Assembly (NCBI GenBank): GCA_902373525.1
Contig: CABKMN010000039.1
Location: 1-21,388 of the forward strand
DNA: 21,388 nucleotides
Reading direction: 5' to 3'
Source of the DNA: an uncultured Bilophila sp.
GTDB lineage: Bacteria > Desulfobacterota > Desulfovibrionia > Desulfovibrionales > Desulfovibrionaceae
In this document: piece after piece, positions 15,401 to 19,055 of the stretch
Numbering within the stretch: position 1 is the first letter of the stretch
Layout: each line of letters opens with the position of its first letter
Made by a program: the position numbers and the translations under genes
Notes under the pieces: generated by a model
What the model saw: the letters and a program-made list of their open reading frames with translations, nothing else
Told to the model about the DNA's origin: nothing
Databases searched by the model: none

Positions 15401-17705
15401 CGCGGAGCGTATCGGGAGTGTCGTTGGAGTCCACGTCCTTGACCGTGAAGGAGGAGCCGTCCGTCGGCGTGCCGGGATCGACAGCGAACGTGCTGTCGGT
15501 GCGCCCGCCGTCCTTGATGCCCGCTTCGCGCACCGTCAGATCTTCTCTGCCCTCGGCGATATGCGGGTTGTCGTTGGTGCCGGTGATGGTGACGGTGATG
15601 TCCTGCGTGGAGGTCGCGCCGTGTTCGTCGGTGACGGTCACGGTGAAATGTTCGACCTTGACGTCGCCCTCGTTCATGCGCTGGACGGCTTCGCTGTCGT
15701 TGTTAAGTTCGTACTTCCACTTCCCGGTGGAGGGATCGAGGACGAGCTTGCCGTAGTCCGTGGTGAAGGAGGCGGAAACGTCGCCATCCGTACCGGGCTT
15801 GTTGACCCCGTCTTGGGCTCCGCCGGTGGTTTCGTAGGTCTTGCCGTCCACCGTGATCGGCGTGCCCGCAATCGTATAGGTCTGGTTGGTCCCGGCGTCG
15901 CTGTCGGGGTCGATGGTGTTGAAGGTTCCCTCGACGAAGGACGTCTTGTCACCGGGATTGGCTTCCGACAGTTCCTGCCCGCTGCCGGTGACGGTCAGCG
16001 TGGGAATGTCGTTCGTCCCGTAGATGGTGACGTTGACCTCGGCCTCGTGGGTCGCGCCGTGGCTGTCGGTGACCATGACGGTGATGGTTTCGGTGCGGGT
16101 TTCGCCCTGCGCGAGGGAGTTGGCCGCCTTGTCGTTCAACGTATAGGTATAGTTGCCGTTCTGATCGATGGTGACGCTGCCCAGCTCGGTGGAGACGGAC
16201 GTTTCGCCGTTGGCGAAGGAGTAGTGGAGCGTCCCGGCGTCGTCATCGTTGTCCACGTCGTCGGCGGTGACGTGGCCGGTGGCGGTCAGGCGGTGCGCGC
16301 CGCCTTCGGACTCGACGGTCCCGTCGGGCGTGGTGGGCGTGTTGCCGCCGTCCTGCACGCCGGATTCCTTGAGGACCAGACTTTCGACGTGCGAGATTTC
16401 GGGCCGGTCGTTGGTGCCGGTGATGTTGACGGAGAGTTCCCGGCTCGTCCACGCGCCGTGCTCGTCCTTCACATACACGGTGAAGGTTTCGGTAACGATT
16501 TCGCCTTCATGCAGGCCGTTGAGCTCGGCGTCCCCCGTGGGGCGCAGCGTGTAGGTGTAGGAGCCGTCGTTGTTGAGGATCAGGTCGCCGTAGGTGCCCG
16601 CCGCCGTCACGGAGCTGTGTCCCTGTCCGGCGTTGGTGGCGGTGAAGTACGCGTTCTGCGGTTCGCCCGTCGCGCCGCCGGCCACGCCGTAGGTGAGGAC
16701 CGCGCCGTGGTCCGCGTCGGTGCCCTGCGCCTGCCCGGTGCCGGAGGTGAACTTGCCCGAGTAGGAGGCGTTTTCCTCGGCGGGGATGTTGCTGTCGATG
16801 ACGTTGCCCTCGGCGTCGCGGCCCACGCCGGACTCGATGACCTCCAGCGTGCCCGCGCTCAGGGCCAGTTCGGGCCGGTCGTTGGTGCCGGTGATGGTGA
16901 CGGTGATTTCCTGCGTGGCCACGCCGCCCCTGCCGTCGTCCACATAGACGGTGAAGGTCTGTTCGCGGGTTTCCCCGAGGGCGAGGCTGTTGGTGTCGGG
17001 ATCGTCGTTGTCGATGGTATAGGTGTAGGTGCCGTCGGGGCTCATGACGATCGTGCCGTATTCGGTCGTGATTTCGGTGACCCGCGAGCCGTCGGCGGCG
17101 ATGAAGCCGAAGTTCAGGGCGTCGCCGTCGGCGTCGGCGGCGAGGATCGTCCCGGTCTGGGAGGGGATGCCCGCATAGGGATCGTTGCCGCCGGGATGCA
17201 CGCCGGATTCGACGAGGTCGATGCTGCCGGTGGCGGAGATGGTCGGCGCGTTGTTGTCGGGGCCGCCGCGCAGGCCGCCCCACGGGTCGCGTTCGGGGAA
17301 GAAGGCGCGGCTGCTGCTCAGGTCGAGGCCGTCGAGGCGGTCGACGCCGGTTTGCAACGGGTCGTCGCTGAATTCGTGGAAGCGGCCCCCGTCGGCGTTG
17401 CCCGCGTTGGCGGCGGGCCCGGCGGCGGGCATGAGGTCTTCGCCGTTCAGGGCCGTGAAGAACTGTTCGCCCGAGATCGGCGTGCCGTCGAGCACGAAGT
17501 CGGGCATGCTTTCCTTGGTGTACGCGGTATAGAAGTCGCGGATGACGATGCTGCTTCCGTCGTCGAAGTGGAACACGAGGTCATTGCCGGACCTCTCCAG
17601 CGTCGCCTGATCGGTGGGAAAATTGAGTTCGATGCGGCTGTCGGGTTCCGCGTTGATGACGTTCTGGGCGCCCGCCGCGGGCTTGTTCAAAGTAAGGTCG
17701 GCCAT
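6402..17705 (-). CDS. Giant LapA-like VCBS-repeat adhesin, probably type I-secreted
   Basis: This 3767-residue surface protein probably mediates attachment or biofilm formation. Residues 1-90 form a compact N-terminal module without a Sec signal (FHFDDGSSIVIRDFY at 45-59, PDFVLDGTPISGEQFF at 68-83). PAAG follows at 93-96 and fits the (T/A/P)AA(G/V) site cut by LapG-type periplasmic proteases, so the module probably plugs the outer-membrane channel until cleaved. About 23 VCBS-type beta-sandwich repeats run from about 151 to 3460, joined by GTNDRP-like linkers, most with DxDxxD calcium motifs. The last 300 residues are Asp/His/Ala-rich and include one degenerate RTX-like stretch (FADGGDDAIFGTDG); the secretion signal should lie there. 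The ATG at 17705 has GAGGAA 6 nt upstream; an in-frame ATG at 17774 lacks a ribosome-binding site. No TTA, CTA or TCA codon is used. D. vulgaris has related biofilm adhesins. The transporter, LapG and LapD genes are not in the window. Confidence 0.93.
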   Translation of the reverse strand: MADLTLNKPAAGAQNVINAEPDSRIELNFPTDQATLERSGNDLVFHFDDGSSIVIRDFYTAYTKESMPDFVLDGTPISGEQFFTALNGEDLMPAAGPAANAGNADGGRFHEFSDDPLQTGVDRLDGLDLSSSRAFFPERDPWGGLRGGPDNNAPTISATGSIDLVESGVHPGGNDPYAGIPSQTGTILAADADGDALNFGFIAADGSRVTEITTEYGTIVMSPDGTYTYTIDNDDPDTNSLALGETREQTFTVYVDDGRGGVATQEITVTITGTNDRPELALSAGTLEVIESGVGRDAEGNVIDSNIPAEENASYSGKFTSGTGQAQGTDADHGAVLTYGVAGGATGEPQNAYFTATNAGQGHSSVTAAGTYGDLILNNDGSYTYTLRPTGDAELNGLHEGEIVTETFTVYVKDEHGAWTSRELSVNITGTNDRPEISHVESLVLKESGVQDGGNTPTTPDGTVESEGGAHRLTATGHVTADDVDNDDDAGTLHYSFANGETSVSTELGSVTIDQNGNYTYTLNDKAANSLAQGETRTETITVMVTDSHGATHEAEVNVTIYGTNDIPTLTVTGSGQELSEANPGDKTSFVEGTFNTIDPDSDAGTNQTYTIAGTPITVDGKTYETTGGAQDGVNKPGTDGDVSASFTTDYGKLVLDPSTGKWKYELNNDSEAVQRMNEGDVKVEHFTVTVTDEHGATSTQDITVTITGTNDNPHIAEGREDLTVREAGIKDGGRTDSTFAVDPGTPTDGSSFTVKDVDSNDTPDTLRAYILDADGNKLVDESGQPIEIAAGGSASVETAYGTLTVTATATDDGVTYSYSFTVDNDNPTVNDLKAFDANDPASFLKEHFQISVEDKQGGSVAQDVDITIQGTNDGPTVTYVSVHVKDDGVYNPSENPNDPKPNAGDGNQDLTPDDKNNGWVGHGNDRPTVEGDIPATDPDAGHTLSYDIARENLGNLSIEVGGEAINIHAEVKEDSETSLKITTDIGTFTLDKASGHFTFALDTDSDIINRMAQGEKTSFSLQTKATDEHGAYHQHLLGITIEGSNDIPKIGTTDADGVFHEADGPISLDVTESGVGRDAEGNVVDKPGTPEENDEYTGNVFAGGKVAGFDVDNGHKLYFGLSQGSGGTLNDVIFNPADSTAAGAPTYSKVEGHYGSMTIRADGTYTYKLEHQEQTFDTVQTAGGKFVTSVNNLNEGDTLTETFTFYVKDEHNAWSQQEITVTITGTNDRPVLTVDQGNDRYFNVDGTEVSDKAFTEDGGVTKVEGRVVATDADEENGSGEATTADDNHDLTFSLTGGSSNWEWGEHGSQKSDGTVSSDGKTITTDYGTLTIDEFGNYKYELNNAGEAVQKLGAGETVTETFTVRVMDDRGAWQEQNISFTVKGTNDKTTVENTTDVTAYEKGVWGDQVDATGEHGANDTFGPGETQAHTGTVTIGDADAHDTHSLVFAAQTGTMFITYGGQTTESTFYVDASGIVWGKVEGLKGVGQEGAIRLGTLTCETDVAGNELHYTFTAGYQGDQGLNGLPQGMELRFGVDFTVKDQHGLASDEATANITIVGTNDRPTIKHEGEINLFVDGVGRDAETDKAVQSDDNQLNPEENKSYASETITGKISGTDADLGDEVASYHISKVGDYVEAGAPAEEGHEAVYMKVDGVKVGILDLNTDTGEYTFRFLNADDGLSETDLNTIKETLAKYSEDAHFTRTVTFQTMDTHGSWNTKDVNFRIYATNDKPEITIGGNDPANIVAEGDGNALNLEVIEDAQTQTGGTKTIGVYDADKGQGHTFGLLTASEFDKLRTGETVTQRTTVSGEYGTLVMNPSTGKYEYKLDNGNEAVQNLHGARDGQPAEELTETFYVTVRDSSGAFDTHPITVTIKGTDDAPVFETHNNAYVHDVHEAGVENHSDNTPIHDDDASARITGEGKVSDADAGDAAMLKISLNGEYTIGEGKGATTVTIDGFTANDDGSYTIETAYGTLTLTPGKDGAFSYTFELDNDSEAVNALPAGATIPLDFTISAMVPGEDQIVNQPLRINIHGTNDRPFFTTGDGNNPLEVDDDGVAHIRADDITVNQYLGTVTGTVAAWDHDAGDAWSYSIIGANGNALANGVTSISGKYGTLTLDASTGEYTYTLRADLSDDSDAVGKSAQELFAKEFFTIRVTDKLGAYSDAVLNIDIKGVDDDVTLTDSTATAFEDDKAVVDNTDADIIAEGNLNFKGIDNVDQIGEGGHATFTLKGSVTTTSHFPNGETSSATTPESVAVGSNGDQIIQGKYGTLTLHADGTYEYRLNNDINNGELQQYGQGEKFAEEVFNVTATSGKDGGKIEEGTITINILGSNDTPVINAETSGLTGSVTLDTPGGLVFGDGDGEKSQIAGQDTDVNDKLTYGFLVNGEFVTSYKTEYGTFQIDPETGKYTYTVDNNSDTLRNALENKDSLKDTVQVVVRDQHGEVSDPATVTITINKPGGGSGGEGEGKYEVVFDDGDKTGTVAEDAGKVNPGDAPGEHGTTCEGDLHAKWADGSDKLDDPTVPDAVFGIWDDANGVAVQSGMPYTTEWGTLYMNPETGHFTFVLNNDSKLVQDLAEGDSKELVFKPTLNGERINGADITITIKGTNDAPVIENATKVEIDKNAISAEGQVEATDRDIHHMNDNDDWVEEGTGKDTLSYGVSHGKDEAHYAEGSAPGTANGEYGTLTINADGSYTYELTDGKHPHVENGKDGIVTETFTVWVKDEYGAYTSKEITVEIAGENTAPKIVDNSDWNLTVTEDNGVVDGTHTPISVEKTIDGSLVTDDSAKGDNGIENLSFAIVKADGTLSTYADGANGYGSLTIGADGKYTFRLNNESEAVQKLGIGQDGKPETATETFTIRVTDAQGELVDQTITVIIQGTNDAPELFVDSTRNLSASGGDGSVSDSVTGTITGYDVDANDTLTYTFRDGEGEDGATYTTDYGTFTIVKGEDGSYTYKYKLNNDGDAVKKLTEGELYHDKAFIQVRDGHGGTAEREITVTIKGANDAPELDNVDESGVIQTANFESVTGGDREWTGELSGSDHDGDTLTYALEGGKTFLTGKYGTLEMKADGTYTYKLTADLTSLGAGERPEAPETFTVTVSDGHGGTTSATLNVNIMGTNDAPVITSKAPVFDLTESADGGAPATTEGRITITDADKTDTHTYTVKLSDKEGTGSHEAQGRYGTLTIEQDGTYTYKLTSDALGEGEEATETFTVMVSDGHETVAQTITVNLTGANDAPVIETTTAAGSEGTLTFSDADVSDTHSITVSLDGHDPLVLDDSHPSGTITVENGTLTLTYDPETKSVGYTLTPNGDVSHNQTVNASFSISVSDGTTTVETSDPITLSARGTANTAPTTGTAEHATDLPSDLLVGAEHVANGTLPVQDADDDTLTFTPGELRGDYGTLTINADGTYTYTLNTSAEALQTLNEHKGQTLTDTFAYGVSDGHDGTANGEVHIELNVPGDFHAAAFRSAFTAFSHASGGEEHAAGVMNADDHKPTDADNADQAAVRHTDSGVPADAPDAHQNGTADTEPHASDTPQASTLTEELRALNGETDDHALGRADAADAAGHAEPSETTTSTGHETGTESHALNADVAGTEHPTDSAEAPASGTPGAHDQPTDAGHPALFALFADGGDDAIFGTDGLEALAGTDHAGGFYSEEAGVRFDNIIETDQSLDAILPSVADTQASAGTDVSKADLSLTENHTDPTLAGADNHMPGVPDTAGITDAGHSDDGGAAIVGSVPDHADHNQNLAEQLAQHTVANANGH
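7330..17255 (-). repeat. About 23 tandem VCBS/cadherin-like protein repeats
   Basis: The repeats average about 144 residues. Typical landmarks are a DxDxxD loop, YGTLTIxxDGxYTYxL, a TETFTVxVxDxHG strand and an ITVTIxGTNDxP linker. Units are strongly diverged from each other, unlike the near-identical repeats of many giant adhesins, so recent recombination looks limited. Units with altered landmarks include those lacking a clear DxDxxD and the one ending in a Gly-rich linker (10296-10343). Confidence 0.85.
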
Positions 17706-17737
17706 GATGGGTTCCTCGCGATATGGGGGGAGAAAAC

Positions 17738-17771
17738 AAAAAAAGACCGCTGCAGGCAATGCAGGGGTCTT
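17738..17771 (-). terminator. Intrinsic terminator in the adhesin 5' leader (attenuator)
   Basis: In the gene direction, AAGACC pairs with GGTCTT and CTGCA pairs with TGCAG around a 5-nt loop, with one C-C mismatch. Seven Ts follow (17744-17738). It lies downstream of the predicted promoter and 32 nt before the adhesin start codon, so it should stop most transcripts unless an antitermination event occurs. It could also end a short independent leader RNA of about 135 nt. Confidence 0.85.
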
Positions 17772-17875
17772 CATAGCGATGTATCAGCCCAAAAGATGGC
17801 GGGCTGAGAGAGGTGCGCGACGCGCGTTTCTCGGAATAATGATGGACGGCCCCAAGGGGCGAGCCGCCGGGTGTT
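17772..17875 (-). ncRNA. Adhesin leader RNA segment upstream of the attenuator
   Basis: This is the stretch between the predicted transcription start (about 17875) and the terminator. It contains a perfect 7-bp hairpin, TCAGCCC / GGGCTGA with a 10-nt loop (17784-17807), and a GC hairpin near 17850-17868. It matches no riboswitch class I know, including c-di-GMP I and II. Its role is inferred from position: sensing element, antiterminator site or small RNA. Confidence 0.45.
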
Positions 17876-17881
17876 TCTTTG

Positions 17882-17910
17882 CATATAGCCGTCCCCGCCC
17901 AAACTGTCAA
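17882..17910 (-). promoter_or_regulatory. Sigma-70 promoter for the adhesin
   Basis: A consensus -35 TTGACA (17910-17905) is separated by exactly 17 bp from TATATG (17887-17882), a good -10. Transcription would start near 17875, giving a leader of about 170 nt before the ATG at 17705. Confidence 0.8.
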
Positions 17911-17918
17911 GAAGGAAC

Positions 17919-17979
17919 GCCTCCGGCGGGCAGGGCGCCGCCCTGCACCCGCTGGGGGGAGAGCCTCCCCCCAGACCCC
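17919..17979 (+). repeat. Two-hairpin dispersed repeat, copy A
   Basis: The order is GCCTCCGGCGG, hairpin GCAGGGC/GCCCTGC (17930-17946), a CACCC spacer, hairpin CTGGGGGG/CCCCCCAG (17952-17974), then GACCCC. This architecture resembles a dispersed extragenic element common in Desulfovibrio and some gut anaerobes (recalled, not searched). Copy B lies inverted at 18281-18351. Confidence 0.65.
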
Positions 17980-18280
17980 GGCGCAACGTCCCGGAGGCGC
18001 TCCGTACCGAAACGCTGCGCTTTTTCGGCCTGGATCGCCTCCGGGCCGCCCTGTCGGCGTGGGGTGGTTCCTCTCTGGAGGGCTTGGGGCCGGGAAGCGG
18101 GTGATGGGGAGGAGGGCGGTTGCTGCGGCGAGGTTGCGGGCGGCGACTGGGGCGCGGCGGATCGAGGGCATGTCCCGGAGAGGAGGCGGGGCGTTCTTCC
18201 TTCGGAGCGGCCCCTCCTTTTTGCATGCTCCCGCCCTGCGCGGCCACCTCCGGCGCGAACAGGTTCGCGTCGGCTCCGAG

Positions 18281-18351
18281 GGGGTCCGGGGGGCATCATG
18301 CCCCCCGGACAGGGGGTCAAGGGGGGCGGTAGCCCCCTTGCCGCCGGAGGC
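18281..18351 (-). repeat. Two-hairpin dispersed repeat, copy B (inverted)
   Basis: On the minus strand it reads GCCTCCGGCGG, hairpin CAAGGGGG/CCCCCTTG (18318-18340), a spacer, then a 13-bp palindromic hairpin (18284-18310, arms GTCCGGGGGGCAT and ATGCCCCCCGGAC), then GACCCC. The ends match copy A while the stems differ in sequence but still pair, which points to selection for structure or to a mobile, non-coding repeat family. Confidence 0.65.
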
Positions 18352-18557
18352 ATCCCGTTCACACACCGAGGGGGCTCCGCCTCTCCCGACCAGCCCCGCC
18401 TCCCTCCTTTTTCGGACGCCCCCCGGAGCCGTTGCGGCGCGGCCCTTTTCGGGAATCGGTGAGATTTTCTAGAAAAAATACTTCAAGAGTGAAAAACAGT
18501 TGCGCGTAACTATCTGCAAAGAGGCGGTTGACAGAAAGCCCGTGATGTGACTGGGCG

Positions 18558-18589
18558 CGGTAGAAAAAAAGCCCGAAATTTTTTTACCG
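18558..18589. terminator. A-tract/T-tract hairpin, possible bidirectional terminator
   Basis: CGGTAGAAAAA pairs with TTTTTTTACCG (11 bp, one G-T wobble) around a short GC-containing loop. It has A7 on one side and T7 on the other. No gene end is close on either strand, so its partner transcript is unclear. Confidence 0.35.
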
Positions 18590-18711
18590 GCAGGGAAGCC
18601 TTGTTTCATGGGCGTTTTTGGCCTGAGAGGAACTCCGGGCAGGGTGGGGGGGTGTTGATCCCGACCGGGTTTGCGTTTACATCTTCTCCACGCAGTGAGC
18701 GTTCCCGTGCC

Positions 18712-18855
18712 GACGCCTCCTGCGATATGCCCCCGTAACGTACCGGGGCGCGCATATCAGCCCGCATAGTTCTGAGAGTTCCCGACGACAACAGGGTCGC
18801 CCCGACTCTGATTAGGGAGAGCAACGATGCTTCGTTGCTCCGTGGCGTCTTTTTT
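18712..18855 (+). ncRNA. Candidate structured RNA with closing stem, three arms and T-run, upstream of nrdD
   Basis: GACGCC (18712-18717) pairs with GGCGTC (18844-18849), and six Ts follow directly. Three hairpins sit inside this stem: GATATGC/GCATATC plus CCCCG/CGGGG (18724-18758, 12 bp with a 3-nt bulge); AGAGT/ACTCT plus CGAC/GTCG (18775-18809); and AGCAACGA/TCGTTGCT with a TGCT loop (18820-18839). Together they make a compact multiway junction typical of riboswitches or small RNAs. It is not a tRNA, and I recognise none of the tmRNA, 4.5S or RNase P signatures; 6S RNA cannot be excluded by eye. It ends 200 bp before nrdD, so it could be an independent RNA or an nrdD leader attenuator. A weak promoter TTGATC-17-TACATC lies at 18655-18683. 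Confidence 0.5.
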
Positions 18856-19055
18856 GTCCTTCCGCTCCGGCCGCGCCGGGACGGAGCAAGGCGGATGGTG
18901 CGAAAAAGAACTTGCCGGAACGGACGCCGGAACACTGGTCAGAATCTTCCGGTTGGTGTAGGGTAAACGGACCGTGTCGGTTTTTTAGCAATAAATCCAC
19001 AAGGTTTTTGTAAATAAGCCCGCACGGATTTTTTTTAAAGCGAGTGTGATGACGA
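18856..19055. other. nrdD upstream region
   Basis: The first half is GC-rich with a CTCCG/CGGAG hairpin around 18864-18886. The last 90 bp turn A/T-rich, with T-runs at 18981-18986 and 19029-19036, as expected of a promoter region. I could not identify a clear -10/-35 pair, an FNR-type palindrome or NrdR boxes. The ribosome-binding site of nrdD is poor (GCGAG, about 11 nt upstream), and an overlapping out-of-frame ATG lies at 19049. Confidence 0.4.

Larger units (their letters stand above)
17911..18711. other. Non-coding region upstream of the adhesin promoter
   Basis: I find no supported gene. Contents are two inverted copies of a two-hairpin dispersed repeat (17919-17979 and 18281-18351), GC-rich sequence with scattered GCCTCCGG-type words between them, an A/T-rich patch at 18467-18520 with the near-palindrome AGTTGCGCGTAACT (18498-18511), and an A-tract/T-tract hairpin at 18558-18589. 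A TTGACA at 18528-18533 has no matching -10. Confidence 0.5.

Noticed and set aside
17706..17774. Adhesin start at the in-frame ATG at 17774
   Set aside because: It would place the attenuator hairpin inside the coding region and lacks a ribosome-binding site, whereas the ATG at 17705 has GAGGAA at 6 nt.
6309..17807. A 3832-codon open frame on the plus strand opposite the adhesin
   Set aside because: It is the codon-aligned mirror of the adhesin gene, has no recognisable domains or good start, and is explained by absence of TTA, CTA and TCA codons in the sense gene.
17907..18366. Minus-strand frames of 150-260 codons between the adhesin and nrdD
   Set aside because: They are translations of the dispersed hairpin repeats and GC-rich spacer, with Arg/Pro-rich low-complexity products.
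18528..18567. Promoter built on TTGACA at 18528
   Set aside because: No -10-like hexamer lies 15-19 bp downstream.
18661..18855. tRNA or 4.5S RNA gene
   Set aside because: There is no T-loop or cloverleaf and no conserved signal-recognition-particle loop sequence.
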